This document shows positions 53,401 to 61,337 of a DNA stretch of 64,000 nt, piece by piece. Positions within the stretch are counted from its first letter, which is position 1. The number at the start of each line of letters is the position of its first letter. A program made the position numbers and the translations under genes. The stretch is from contig VZDJ01000052.1 in the NCBI GenBank assembly GCA_008694505.1, positions 8,121,955-8,185,954 on the forward strand, read 5' to 3'. Origin of the DNA: Cyanoderma ruficeps. Taxonomy: Eukaryota > Chordata > Aves > Passeriformes > Timaliidae. A model generated the notes under the pieces. It was not told the origin of the DNA, made no database searches, and saw nothing but the letters and a program-made list of their open reading frames with translations.

Positions 53401-56400
53401 CACTCACCAAAAACATTGTCTGGTCACCAGGATTGTCCTCCCTGTCGTGCCTGCTGGAATTGCTGAGCAGTAGCAGCTCTAGGTTGCTCATCCTTGGCAC
53501 TCCAGCTGCTTCGTGGGGATCCTCAGGGAGGGGAGAAGTGCTCTCCCACTGCCAGGATTGCCTGGCAAACTTCACACGGGCTGGGAAAGCCGATAACATC
53601 TAGAGGTGCAGCATCGCTATTGTCAAGCCTTTGAAGTGAGACGAGCTGCAATTGAGGCAAATCCTTGGTCGTTCAGTCTCTTCCAGCTGGAGACTCACCA
53701 CGGCTTGGTGCTACCACAGCTGGATCACCCTGCAAGACACACCTTCTTCTTCTTCTTCTTTTTTCTTTTTTTTTTTTTTAATTAATTCATATTGGCACTG
53801 CTGGGGTAGTTCCTAAGGAACTTGATTACTTGGGCTCCAGGGAGATATAAAATTAACTATTCAGGCTGTGTAGTGGTTAGCTTAATTTTGTGTGTGATTT
53901 TGGCAGAGCAAATGAGTAGTGGAGACGGAAATCTCAGCCAATGGTAGTGAAGACTCAGCATTTCCACTTGGAGAAAGTTTTAAAACCAGGTTTCACAGCA
54001 AGCTGCAGAAAACTGCTAAGTATACCTGTCTACACTACAAAAAAACCCCACAAAACCAAAGCAGTTGTTTATAAATGTCAGCTACTTCTTTGCTTTTATC
54101 ACACAACTTTTATAATAATTCTTAAATTTCCTGGCACACCCACTAAAAGAGTTTTGCTGCTAATGAACTCCCCAACTAGTGAAATAATGACATGTTATGC
54201 TGCTTTTTAAGGATTGATTCTACTTGTAGTGATTGAAGTGCTTTATCTTCTCGGGCATCACATTGTTGAACAACAGAACTGTGAGATATTCAGATTTAAT
54301 TTCGGGAATAATCTTATCCAGCTCTCTAAACGGTAACAGCTGTTCTCCAGGAGTTTTAGAAGTGCTACAAAACCAATATTTTGACCGATTTGTAGTTGTC
54401 AAATGCAAACATGTCAGCCTTGGGAATTAACAAAACAACACAGAAATAATCTAAAAATAAAAATCCGTGGAAAACGAGCCCAGAAGAAGCGAAGAAGTTT
54501 AGAATTACATTTTTCCACACTCGCAAACAAAGCTCTGTGGTTTCCCTGAAGGAATTTGTTGAAACGAAATGATTTTATTAGAATATGTTTATTTAGAAAG
54601 GTGTTTTCGGGAGAATAATTGTAGACAGAAAAAAAAAAGCTGACCGCACTCAAATCAGCAGTGGAAGTTCCCACTGATTTTGATACCAGAAGAATTTGAT
54701 GCAGTGGCTTTAAAAATAGCTTCATGTACTTTGAGAAAACCTGGGATAGAATTAAGTGACCACAACTTTATAGTGTGTGAAATCACGCTCAATCTCATGC
54801 CTTCTGCAGCAGTTATTTGCCTTTAAAAAAATCCCCAAAACCTAATAAAATCATGACAGCTTGAATTCAACAGGTAAAAATAACCACTTTAATTTTAAAA
54901 ATTAAGTTATTGCATAATAAGAGGAGATATAAACTTATTTACATAGAATTAGCTATTCAAGTAAAAAAAAAATTGTTTAAATGCCTACAAGGAAAAAAGT
55001 GTAATTGTTAGTAAACTCTACTATTTTACAGCACTCACTTGATTTAACTATTTGCATTTCATCAGACCCTTAATTTGTTTCTCTTGGAAAAAATGTACTT
55101 TACCTCTTTTTTTTTTTAATAAAACAGCAACGTGGCTGCAGTCTGTGTGGTTCACCGGGAGTCCATTGGGATACATTTGCAATTCCTGAAGGGGAAAGAA
55201 AAAAAAAAAAATATATTTCATCTTTAGAAGGAGTTACATTTTTTGAACTTATTGAATTTTTTTTTCAGAGATCAGCATGAAGAGTTCTGATTAAATGCTT
55301 GCTTCAGCGTTTTAAAGGCTTCTTGCGTCCCTGTTGCCTAAGGAGGTCGCAGACGAGGATTGCTCTGTAAACATCAGATTGTGCAGAATTGGCTCTGAGC
55401 ACCGTGCCAGGCACACAAAGAGGAAGTCAAATGCCTTATCTCTCACTTATCAACTAGTTTATTTTTCACGCCCCCCCCCCCAAAAAAAAAAAAAAAAAGG
55501 CTAAGCCTCTNAAAAAAAAAAAAGGCTGCTACAAGAGCAGCTGCTACTTTGTAAATAATTTAATGGCTGCTGTTAAGTAGAGCCGTCAATTTGGCGAACA
55601 ATATTAAAAGGAGGTTTTCGTTTTGCCACGGATTTGCACGTTTTGAAATGCGTTTTTATCCCTGGAAGTCCAGGGCAGGATCCTGGAGAATGGAAACAGC
55701 TTGTGATTTGCAGACACGGATTCAAAGGAGAATAGATACGGTTAAATAATGACAGATGTGTGAGCAGGAAAGGTGTGATAGCTCATCACCTGGAGAGCAT
55801 CCTGCTCATTACAGTGTAGGAGAACTTTCAGTGGACTTGTAAAAAAAGATATTTGGCTCTTTCAGACAGGTGTGAGATGGAGCAACAGCCATTACACCGA
55901 ATTTTGGAAATGTAGGATATGCACTGTGTCATCGTGTGGTTGGGTGTACACAGCGCTATCCCGATATTCACCACGACAAATGGGATTTTTTAAAATATTT
56001 TTAGCACAAAAGATTCACATTATTGCATCTAAATACTATTCATATTATTGAATCATTCATTCATTTTTAGCATAAAATATTTGTATTATTGCATCTAAAT
56101 ACTATTCATATTATTGAATCATTCGTTCATTTTCAGCACAAAAAGATTCGTATTATTGCATCTGATAAATTACTTTAATGATGAAACCACAACATTAGCG
56201 CAATACCAACACTCAAAGTTTTGGAAATTCAAACCCAGATCTTAACATGTTAAGCCAATAGTAGTTTAGAATTTAAACAGCAGGAGTTTATTGTGCAATA
56301 AGGCAAAGGAATATCTCGGATTGCCTGAATACAAAGTCTTTGGTGAATCTGATGATGTCTCCAGTGCTGGCACAAAGTCAGGTCTCCATCAAGCACCAAA

Positions 56401-59234
56401 GCCCAGCCAGAACTCTTGTCTAGAAGTGAGGACCACCAGCCTCTCCCAGCTCTGTGGCACTGTTGCCAAAATCCTTCCCTTTCTAATTACAAGTGGGATG
56501 CGTTGCCTCTAGTTTGGGAAGGGCCGTGTTGTTTAAACAGTGTTCCTTGTGCGTTTGTTTTCCCTGCTTTAGCACTTCTCACAGGGAGCAGAGTCCACGT
56601 CCCACAACAAAAATATTTATTTCTTTACTCTGTAGCTCTTATCTGATGGTTTTGTGGCTTTGAACCACTCCTGGCATCTGATGCTGCACACTGCAGCTGT
56701 ATGCCCAAACCACAATAGGTTCAGTGCTCATAACTTGAGGTCAGTTCCAGATATTTATTTTAGATATGAAAGTGCAGAGAAATCTATTTGCACTCCTGTG
56801 GGTAAGAAGCCTGTTCTCCCCCTGGTTTTGTGCTTGCAGATGACAGACTGCTCTTGTTTTCCCAGGTGTTCCCATGGATCCAGCAGCATCATTTAACAAG
56901 GTGTAGCCGTGCTACATCCACAGCACAAAATATCAGTCACTGGCCGTGCTATAATTAATTCCTGATAGCATTCATATATTGGAAATATGGCACAGGAGGA
57001 CTCTATACATCCAAATTTTCGCCCATTCCACCTTAAAAAGCTGCTGGGTACACCCAGGAACACATAAATGGGTTACACTGAAGTGGTTGGTGTGAGGACT
57101 CGGATTTACTCAGTGCTGGTTCTCAGCAGGGACAAGAAAACACAGATCAGTGGTGATCACAGAATCACAGATCAGGGATGGAAAGAGAGCAAGAAAAAGT
57201 TGACCCAGTTCTAATTTGTTTCTTTTCTCAATACACACTCCTCTTTCGGCCTCTCTCAGGGTTTTATGTTCTGAAATGTCCCCATTCCTTGGAGCTGGGT
57301 CAGCCTCAGGAGTGTGGCTCAGGAGAAGTCAGGGACATCATATATTGGTGAAAGTTGGTGGCTTTAAGGGGGTAAGTTATGTAGGCCTTAGACGTTGCTG
57401 AGTAAGTGGAAAAAAGAAAAAAAAAAGAGAAAAGAAAAATTAATTACAGATGCTGGACTCACACCGTACATCTGAGCTTTGACATTTTGCAAATTCAAAG
57501 GTTTAACATTCTGTTTCTTAACTAACTCTGGCCAAGAGGGAGGTTCTTCAGGACCAAAGACTCAGTTCCAGGTGGGAGCACAGCAGTGAGAGCTGAGTTC
57601 CAAAGCAGAGGCTCTCAAAGTTTGTGCCACAAGACCTGCAGTGGATTTTGCCTGATTATTTTTTTCGCCCCCCCATCAACAGGAATTTTGTTTAGGCTCT
57701 TTCCCAGAGCTCTTCATGTATATGAAAAGCAGCTTCTCATGAACCTTCATAAGTTTTCAATACTGTTCCTCTCCTTCTCTTGGCTTCTCATTCTTCAAGG
57801 CTCCAGGAAGAGGCACACAGGGAAACCTCCCTTCCTTGCCCTGGATTTGAGTTTCTGAGATGTAAAGCATTGCTTTTATTTCTCTTTGGATTTTTTTTTA
57901 AATTCAAGATGGAGGAGAAATTGCACCAGTGCTGGTTTATTTGACACCTTTATTTATTGTAGTGTGGTGTGCATGCTTGAGGTGTGGTGCCTTCAACCGA
58001 GCTGGCCGTTTTTAAACATTTCCCACATTGTATGTGGGAAGCAGCAGCACAGCCAGACAACATCAGCCACCTGGGAAAGCCAAACCTTGCCACACTTCAC
58101 CCTCCCTCACACCACCAGGAAGATTTAGGTGGCATGAAGAGCAGGAATAGTCCACAGCAATCCCACTGGATTTTTGGGGCTTGGAGGTTCGGAAACTCTT
58201 GCAGGGAGATTTGCCCTCCTGAGCCAGCGAATGTTCCGGGTCTCCAGGTGAAATGTAAAATCCAAATGTAAAATCCAACACTCACCAGTGTTGCATCCTC
58301 CCCACTGCCCACAGTGCCACCATGCAGATCAGCTTACAGAGGATCCAAGAAGGCAGAGAACAAGGGGAAAGAACAGGATTAGAAGAGGAAAAAAAAATGC
58401 AAAAGGGTCTTACAATTCTGAGAAAAATCTTTTAAAGTCTTTATGTGTAACGGGATTTTTTTTTCCTTAATCCAAACTCTGCTGGCCTGCGGTTTGGTTA
58501 AATTTTTTATTTAAGCCTCACACCTAGAATATGCAAGTCTTCCTCTATATTTTTATATATTTTTAAACCATTTCCTTTACTACGGGGCTCAGAGTGGAAT
58601 TTGTGAGTAGGATGCCCATGCTTCACCTACCGGAGGCTTCAGGTCTCGATTATGAACCAAAACATTTTAAAACAAAGCTAAGGGAAATCTTTATTTCTAA
58701 AGGAAGGAGTTACACATACCCCTCGGGGGAACTAGTCCAATTGATAAGACTTTGATCCCTATGGCAACAGGGAAATGCTCCTGCAGCAGCCCTTGGCAGC
58801 CAGCTGGACCTTCTGTAGTTGACAATTTAGAGAAGGCATTTCCTCCTTGCTAACTGCAGCCTGTACACACCCAGTCTCTGTCTTTCACAAACTCTTTTTC
58901 TTGTTGCTGGTGATTGGGTGCTTGTCCTCCTTTTCAAGGGAAAAGCCAAGGGGGGAGCATGTGGGTTTCCATTCGTTTGATCCCTTGCAAGAGAGGACAC
59001 CCTTGTCCTTATGGGCATCCAAGGCAAAGGGTTGGCAGCTTTGCTGGGACTTTCAGATGAAGTCAAGGGTGATACCATGTCTTGATTGATCTTAACAGAA
59101 CTTCTGGGGCAGCCAGAAGAAGGAGACCCATCTTGTGAAGCTTTCCCTGACCAGTCTCCAGAGCAGGGAGGAGGATGGAACCCGCCCGTTCCCAGCCCTG
59201 CCGACAGACCAGCAGCGCAGAGCTGCTCCCACAG
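1737..59234 (+). CDS. WDPCP: WDPCP (fritz homologue), partial: six joined coding exons
   Basis: Gene-level entry. Joining 1737-2346, 6549-6737, 9257-9380, 28521-28584, 34496-34598 and 59099-59234 gives 1226 nt, an open frame of 408 codons plus 2 bases with no stop and all splice phases compatible (0/1, 1/1, 1/2, 2/0, 0/1, 1/2). The product aligns, by memory of the family, with the second half of vertebrate WDPCP (human about 746 residues); landmark peptides are RTEWDPLD, VTEDKLVLGCEDSS, FTRGQLGL, GTFYAPTRPLLD, YARRFFHHLLR, RFEKAFLLAVD and KGELALAEVA. WDPCP works with INTU and FUZ in the CPLANE complex at the ciliary base, helping load peripheral IFT-A components, and affects septins and actin in collective cell movement; human mutations cause ciliopathies (BBS15). 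The N-terminal exons and the last exon(s) are outside the window. Very high confidence in identity, high in exon edges. Confidence 0.96.
2622..2660. repeat. Perfect 16-bp inverted repeat (hairpin)
   Basis: The left arm ATTTAATCAGTAGTAT (2622-2637) is the exact reverse complement of ATACTACTGATTAAAT (2645-2660), leaving a 7-base loop. More ACTACT/TATACT copies follow to about 2700, and CAGTAGTAAT recurs at about 2715, so the hairpin sits in a local field of related TA-rich words. It could be a palindromic MITE end or a local slippage/inversion product. No host function is implied. Confidence 0.8.
2955..3135 (-). mobile_element. MIR/CORE-SINE-like ancient SINE fossil
   Basis: Read on the + strand, it runs TTTATATAGCACTTCTCAT, then a stretch where the family has TTTTACAG plus GGGGAAACTGAGGC (here TTTTACCAGCAGAAAAACAA), then a degenerate GACTTGCCCAAGGTCACACAG (here GGCTTTCCAAGAGTTACACAG), then GTGGCTGAACTTAGAATAAA. 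This is the order of an inverted MIR-type core SINE. Divergence is high, as expected of an amniote-age insertion. The match is from memory and a library search would settle the family. Confidence 0.55.
5440..5495. repeat. (TA)n-rich hairpin-forming stretch
   Basis: Alternating TATATA blocks bounded by GTTTTATATATA and its complement TATATATAAAAC, so the single strand can fold back on itself. AT-rich simple repeat in intron. Confidence 0.8.
5607..5651 (+). repeat. 15-bp tandem repeat, 3 copies
   Basis: The unit AATAAAAATTGAGAA occurs at 5607-5621 and 5622-5636, then once more with a single G to A change at 5637-5651. The short lysine/isoleucine-rich frame across it (5521-5802) results from the repeat and is not a gene. 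Confidence 0.9.
6549..6737 (+). CDS. WDPCP: WDPCP coding exon 2 of window
   Basis: A 189-nt exon with acceptor TTGTTAAAG (AG at 6547-6548) and donor G|GTAAGAG at 6738. The first two bases complete the Gly codon left by the previous exon, then VFTRGQLGLVEII and on to HLLKQKLTAARE; one base is left for the next codon. The peptide is predicted helical and contains the conserved stretch RGQLGL-x2-II-x-QY followed by EAINVLS and MNW, characteristic of the region after the propeller in WDPCP proteins. The acceptor's pyrimidine tract is weak (it is interrupted by the preceding GTGGTGATA), so inclusion may depend on enhancers. The open frame runs on to 6826 past the donor, which is intron read-through and not coding. 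Confidence 0.95.
6738..9256 (+). other. WDPCP intron, 2.5 kb
   Basis: AT-rich intron. It contains a (TA)n run at 6993-7007, a poly-A run near 7635-7648, and a stretch at 8690-9000 with mixed composition and the palindrome AAACCCTTAGGGTTT (near 8738) that I could not assign. Nothing coding recognised. Confidence 0.8.
9257..9380 (+). CDS. WDPCP: WDPCP coding exon 3 of window
   Basis: A 124-nt exon. The acceptor ends TTCCACAG at 9249-9256 and the donor is CAG|GTGAGT at 9381, a near-consensus 5' splice site. The two leading bases finish an Ala codon, then QLEASLGTFYAPTRPLLD, VLEYRDPISR and YARRFFHHLLR, among the most conserved stretches of WDPCP across vertebrates. The exon ends with two bases of the final Arg codon (AG|G). 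No WD motif lies here; it belongs to the helical segment after the propeller. A minus-strand open frame of 115 codons overlaps it (9025-9372) but is only the reverse shadow of this exon and its flank. Confidence 0.95.
9892..10210 (-). mobile_element. CR1 LINE 3' fragment, inverted
   Basis: Starts with AGAATGATAGAATGGTTTGG and GTTGGAAGGGACCATAAAAA, the reverse complement of the CR1 3' terminus, followed by the usual CR1 tail text (CATCCAACCTGGCTTTGAACA, CTCACCACCCTCACAGTAAA, GAATTTCTTCC). It is 5'-truncated, as most bird CR1 insertions are; the inner boundary near 10210 is where recognisable text stops. No coding capacity remains. Confidence 0.92.
10709..10725. promoter_or_regulatory. Inverted pair of POU octamer motifs
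   Basis: ATTTGCATAATGCAAAT consists of two perfect octamer words (ATTTGCAT and ATGCAAAT) as an inverted repeat around one central A. Known POU factors (OCT family) bind such octamers, and paired forms can recruit dimers. Whether this site is bound in any tissue is unknown; it could be chance in 64 kb of AT-rich sequence. Confidence 0.4.
12001..13410 (+). mobile_element. CR1 LINE, 1.4 kb, degenerate reverse transcriptase plus 3' end
   Basis: Sense-oriented CR1, truncated at the 5' side. The peptides come from different frames: GGIHLRTLQELADVIV and SMIFELSWESGEV (12157 on), GNCRPVTFTSM, palm motif A as LDFSKAFDTV (12509-12538) followed at once by a stop, then LQGSILGPVLFNI and the catalytic-box position as KFTDNAQLGG (12588-12836) where functional CR1 has F-A-D-D. 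Further on come the CR1 C-terminal text (DLGVMVDGKQ) and the 3' UTR (TTGGAAGAGGATTTTCACCC; TTTCTATGATTCTATTATTT). Frameshifts, stops and the damaged box show a dead copy. Confidence 0.92.
18970..20165 (+). mobile_element. Ancient CR1 (amniote-age) reverse transcriptase relic
   Basis: The + strand follows an old CR1/L3-like consensus in order. GGAGAACTATGTCCTGTAAG stands for the NYRP-V motif region (about 18988). CAGGATTTCTGTAAAGGCAA (about 19097) is the Q-x-G-F-x-K-G-x-S motif. AATGGTCAGTTGTCATGG is followed by GGGGTCACC. GCATTTGCTGATGACACT (19416 on) reads F-A-D-D-T-K-L, the catalytic box. AGTTTTGGGGTCCCATAATC (about 19778) and GATGATTAAAGGCATGAAAC lie in the C-terminal end. Motif A is not recognisable and many indels are present. 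It is unlike the younger CR1 copies elsewhere in the window. Confidence 0.75.
28521..28584 (+). CDS. WDPCP: WDPCP coding exon 4 of window (64-nt short exon)
   Basis: A small 64-nt exon after a 19.1-kb intron. The acceptor is excellent: a long T-rich tract TTTCCTTTTTCTTTCAG ends at 28520. The donor ATG|GTGAGT starts at 28585. One leading base completes Arg (AG|G), then 21 whole codons: YQRFEKAFLLAVDIGARDLF plus Met, finishing on a codon boundary. The segment forms an amphipathic helix pair in the conserved middle of the family. Because 64 nt is not a multiple of three, skipping the exon would shift the frame. The open frame that reads on to 28731 is intron. Confidence 0.95.
33445..33712 (+). 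mobile_element. CR1 LINE 3' fragment
   Basis: Contains AGGTTTAGGTTGGATATTTG and GGAAGAAACTCTTTCCTGTG, GGCCCTGGAACAG, CCATCCCTGAAAGTGCTCAA, GGCCAGGTTG and the terminal GGTCCCTTCCAACCCAAGCC followed by ATTCTATAATTCCAT. This is a 5'-truncated CR1 3' UTR in sense orientation, with moderate divergence. Confidence 0.92.
34029..34141 (-). mobile_element. Short inverted CR1 tail (second subfamily)
   Basis: ATAAAATCATTAGGGTCAGA, AAAGGCGTCTAAGGTCATTG and GGTCCAACTGTTAACCCATT match the reverse complement of a CR1 subfamily whose 3' end reads differently from that of 33445-33712. It is about 110 bp, truncated, and ends 355 bp before the acceptor of the 34496 exon. Confidence 0.8.
34496..34598 (+). CDS. 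WDPCP: WDPCP coding exon 5 of window
   Basis: A 103-nt exon with acceptor TTTATTTCCAAAG (AG at 34494-34495, strong upstream T/C tract) and donor G|GTAAGA at 34599. It starts in phase 0: DIHYLALDKGELALAEVAKR, then KANDIDAESITTGI and one base of the next codon. This is the end of the strongly conserved helical block of WDPCP (KGELALAEVA is nearly invariant in vertebrates as I remember the family). It is missed by simple ORF scans because no ATG lies in frame upstream. The next coding exon is 24.5 kb away; its leading AA turns the hanging G into Glu, which matches the family order I-E-L-L-G. Confidence 0.95.
35875..35902 (+). repeat. (CTCTT)n microsatellite with one undetermined base
   Basis: About five CTCTT units ending in an N at 35902, probably a base-call or length uncertainty in the assembly. 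Confidence 0.9.
36944..37003 (+). repeat. Poly-A, (TA)n and (TG)n compound simple repeat
   Basis: A14, then AT-rich spacer, TATATATG and (TG)6 followed by TATGTTTATATATG. It may be the tail of an unrecognised retroposed element, but no body is visible upstream. Confidence 0.8.
40467..40490 (+). repeat. Poly-A tract with one N
   Basis: A run of 23 A with an N at 40478. It does not follow a recognisable retroposon body. Confidence 0.9.
41361..41413 (+). repeat. (GT)n microsatellite, 53 bp
   Basis: An uninterrupted GT dinucleotide run directly before the assembly gap (six other bases separate it from the first N). It is likely polymorphic in length and can adopt Z-DNA. All cysteine/valine and histidine/threonine frames across it are artefacts. 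Confidence 0.97.
41420..41625. other. Assembly gap (206 N)
   Basis: Undetermined bases between a (GT)n run and a (GGTT)n run. The gap most likely hides repeat sequence. Any protein frame across it is meaningless. Confidence 0.99.
41626..41659 (+). repeat. (GGTT)n tetranucleotide repeat plus T run
   Basis: Six TGGT units starting directly at the right edge of the gap, running into a T tract to 41659. The array extends into the gap by an unknown length. Confidence 0.95.
47979..48013 (+). repeat. (TA)n and (GT)n compound microsatellite
   Basis: ATATATATATATG at 47981-47993 followed after TCTCTGC by (GT)6 to 48013. Simple repeat in intron. Confidence 0.85.
49138..49166 (+). other. Canonical G-quadruplex motif
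   Basis: On the + strand, five G runs of at least three (GGG, GGG, GGGG, GGG and GGGGGG) are separated by loops CT, CT, AGTCA and T. This fulfils the usual G3+ with 1-7-base loops rule. More G runs follow to about 49200. Being on the sense strand, it could also form in the pre-mRNA. Confidence 0.75.
49605..49775 (-). mobile_element. MIR/CORE-SINE-like ancient SINE fossil
   Basis: On the + strand: TTTGCATTTATAAAAACTTC, CTAAGGATCTCCAAATGCTT, TTGCACACATTTAATTAAGC, TTCACAACATCCTGTGAGGT, AAGTGTCAAGAGTG, then TTATATCCATTTTTACACGG and GTTTCTCCAAGAAAACAAGG. This order (TTTACA-ATTTAATTAA-CTCACAAC-CCTGTGAGGTA-ATTAT-CCATTTTACAG) is a familiar inverted MIR-like core. It is better preserved than the copy at 2955-3135. 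Confidence 0.6.
49975..50143 (+). repeat. Polypyrimidine array of ordered 15-bp variants
   Basis: A 169-bp almost pure C/T stretch built of 15-bp units in blocks: CTCCTTCTTATTCTT four times, then CTCCTTCTCCTTCTT three times, then CTCCTTCTCATTCTT twice, ending in a CTT run. Since 15 is a multiple of three, all six frames stay open and yield spurious Ser/Pro, Phe/Ser, Lys/Glu and Arg-rich peptides of 70-140 residues, none of which is a gene. It is bounded upstream by (TCA/TCG)n-like sequence (49948-49970). Confidence 0.95.
50575..50700 (-). mobile_element. Possible further MIR-like SINE fragment
   Basis: CACCATAATAGCCCTGAGGA followed by AGATAGGTCTAAGTA and then CTTGCAAATTGAGTAAGGAG resembles the CAAC-CCTGTGAGGTAGGT and GAAACTGAGGCA parts of the same core as at 49605-49775, but more decayed. 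Only suggestive. Confidence 0.25.
53742..53779 (+). repeat. (CTT)n and poly-T tract
   Basis: Six CTT units passing into a T-rich run. Pyrimidine-only simple repeat on the sense strand. Confidence 0.85.
55471..55523 (+). repeat. Poly-C, poly-A and second A run with N
   Basis: C11 at 55471-55481 followed by A17 at 55482-55498, then GGCTAAGCCTCT, an N at 55511 and another A run. Homopolymers next to an N suggest sequencing difficulty and uncertain length. Confidence 0.9.
55990..56162 (+). repeat. 66-bp tandem repeat, about 2.6 copies
   Basis: The word TTTTAGCAcAAAA...TATTATTGCATCT recurs with the AG of each copy at 56003-56004, 56069-56070 and 56135-56136, an exact 66-bp spacing. The unit includes CTAAATACTATTCATATTAT and TGAATCATTCATTCATT. 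The third copy breaks off after GCATCT at about 56162. Copies differ at few positions, so the duplication is fairly recent. Confidence 0.9.
59099..59234 (+). CDS. WDPCP: WDPCP coding exon 6 of window (divergent tail exon)
   Basis: A 136-nt exon found by phase and family order. The acceptor TTGATCTTAACAG ends at 59098 and the donor AG|GTGAGT starts at 59235. After the split Glu codon it reads LLGQPEEGD, then CEAFPDQS, a Gly/Pro-rich stretch, and SCSHR, ending with two bases of the last codon. Vertebrate WDPCP has the same order here (IELLG, then GD, EAF, DN-PP and a C-x-HR end), but between these anchors this copy is changed and shorter than the human segment. The exon is richer in G, P and CpG than the others, and likely codes for a disordered tail. 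A 153-codon minus-strand frame over it is a shadow. Identity is good but less certain than for the conserved exons. Confidence 0.85.
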
Positions 59235-61337
59235 GTGAGTGGTGAATTGCTTCAAAATGTATGTTTGATATTCTGAAATGTCAAACACTTGACTTCCTGA
59301 CAGTCGCAGTTGTTGTCTGCATCACGATTGCAAACACAATAAAACATTTACACTCTAAGAACTAAGAAAAACCTGGAAGCCCAGAGGACATGGCATAGAC
59401 ACAAAAATCTCCAGAAACACAGAGAGTTTGCAAGCTTTTTTTTCAAATTAAATCATCTGGGCAAAGGCAGCCTTGCTTGTTGAACGTGGAGGAAAGAGAA
59501 ATGCAGCAATGGAAATGCAGCAAATTAACAGTTGCAGGTGGTGAACAGAACTTTTAAAAAAACTGACTCGATCTTTACAGATTTCTGTAAGCACACCACT
59601 AGCCTGTGATCAAAATCCCTGGGAACAACTTTTGAGAGTGCCCTTCTTCTGAAGCTGATTGAAACCTTGAATTTATGAGAGAAACAAGAGTTCTGATAAC
59701 TGGGATTGTTTTCCAGCACTTTCCTTGCTAGTGAACCTGCACAGCACCTTGCAAGGGATGGGAAATTATAAAGAAACAGCTCTTCTGCAAAGATTCAAAA
59801 AAACACATTTGCTTCTGTTATTTTTCTTTGTACATTCTTGATAGAAAAGAAAAAAGCAGTTATTTGTTCCCAGTGGGTATATAAATGTGTAGTATATAGA
59901 CTTATTTTTATTTTCTGTGCCTACTGTCTGTGGGAATGCTTTTAGTAAATTTGGTGTAGGACATTGAAGCTCCACGTTGCATTCATCCCAGCCATTTGTA
60001 CATAACCGTGCTGAACACACAGTTCACGTGGGCAAAACACACATTTCCTTCTCTTTCTGGAAATCTGTGTATTAACTAGTCTTCCGTCTCCCCTCACATG
60101 GGGACGCTGAGCTTTTTCAATATTCGGTGTTAAATCCATTTTACCATCTGCATACCACGAGTGAAGTGTTTTTTTATTCATTGCCTACAACTTTTGGGAC
60201 ACGGGACACGCTCTAAAGCTTTCAGAACTATCTAGTGGGCTTGGAGGTGGGCCTGACTTAAAAACACAGCGCACAGTTATTCCTTCTCAACTTTTGGGAT
60301 GAAGATACCTCTGTACTGATACGGGCAAATTGTAGAGATAGTCTCCATGCCGGAGGCTGCGTTGTCTCCAGAGGGCTCTCCAAGTGCTCCAATAAAAGGA
60401 GCTCCTTTAGCAGCACACCAGAGCCGAGACTGATCCCAACACGCCTCTGATCCCAAGGTATAAACACGCCATCCTCCCTCCCTGCTGCTCACCTTTTCCC
60501 TTTCAGAGGCTGCTGTGACTCACACATCTCTGGCAGTCCCACCTCTGCCTTCGTCAGGCGTCTCAGGAGAGGCTGAGCTCAGCTCTGCACCGACTCCTGA
60601 GGCTCCCCATGTTTGCCTGCACCGACCCAGGTGGGTCACCATGAGCTGCTGAGCCTCAGGAGCAATTCCTCACAACCACCAGAGCTGCATAAAAGGTCGG
60701 GATTTCCCAATGGAGGGCATAAAGCAAATCCCACCCAAGCTGCAGCTCCTCTGCCTGTGGACACCTGGAGATGTCGCTGACCTCCGCCGGCAGAGGCCGG
60801 AGATTTCGGTGACCGCTTGCAATGCTGTGCAAGAAAACTCCTCACAGCTCTCCTGGCTGGCCACAGCTGCTCGAAGCCTGCCAACAAGAATTTAGGTTTC
60901 GAAGGCACTCCCTGTGACAACACACCAGCCAGCCGGGAAGGTCACCTGCTGAGGCACAGGTGACTCCAACAGCTTCTTCCCTGTGCTCAAAGAAAGCCGC
61001 AGACGGTTGCAAGCACCCAGCTGTGGCTTGGTTCGCCTCCAGTTTCACAGAGTCGCTCTTCCACTGCTCATCTGCTGCCAAGTCTGCATCAGACTTCTTC
61101 ATGTGAAGAAATATCTCTAAAGAAAGGAAGTTTTAGGGTCGGGACCCTGCATAAACAGGGCTGTTGTTTGTTCTGCGGTCATTGGAATGTTTCATCTCTC
61201 TGTCCCAGATACTCCAGCATTACCAGAGACTTCTGGGTTTGTAATTGGCTTCTCCTGGATAGCAGTGGTTCTTTAAGTTCCTGTAAGAGACCACACCAGG
61301 ATTTTGGAGTTGTTCAGCAGGAGTATCCAGTGGCTGT

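Larger units (their letters stand above)
34599..59098 (+). other. WDPCP intron, 24.5 kb
   Basis: The largest intron in the window. It contains microsatellites (35875, 36944, 41361, 41626, 47979, 53742), the 206-base assembly gap, a MIR-like fossil (49605-49775), an ordered pyrimidine array (49975-50143), a G-quadruplex motif (49138-49166) and a 66-bp tandem repeat (55990-56162). The flanking exons join in phase, so no coding exon need be missing, though a lineage-specific exon cannot be excluded. Blocks such as 37010-40460, 41660-47970, 50150-53740 and 56170-59090 hold nothing I can name. Confidence 0.85.

Noticed and set aside
52780..53600. Group of overlapping frames of 90-156 codons on both strands
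   Set aside because: A locally GC-rich stretch has few stops; frames on both strands are equally long, Pro/Ser/Gly-rich and without domains.
57145..57200. CR1-like words CACAGAATCACAGATCAGGG
   Set aside because: Only about 25 bases resemble the CR1 inverted 3' end and nothing continues afterwards; chance or too decayed to call.
60507..60570. Candidate next WDPCP exon after a strong acceptor-like tract (TTTTCCCTTTCAG, ends 60506)
   Set aside because: In the phase demanded by the previous exon it gives about 20 codons with no likeness to the WDPCP C-terminus and then TGA, with no donor before the stop. An alternative last exon cannot be excluded but has no support.
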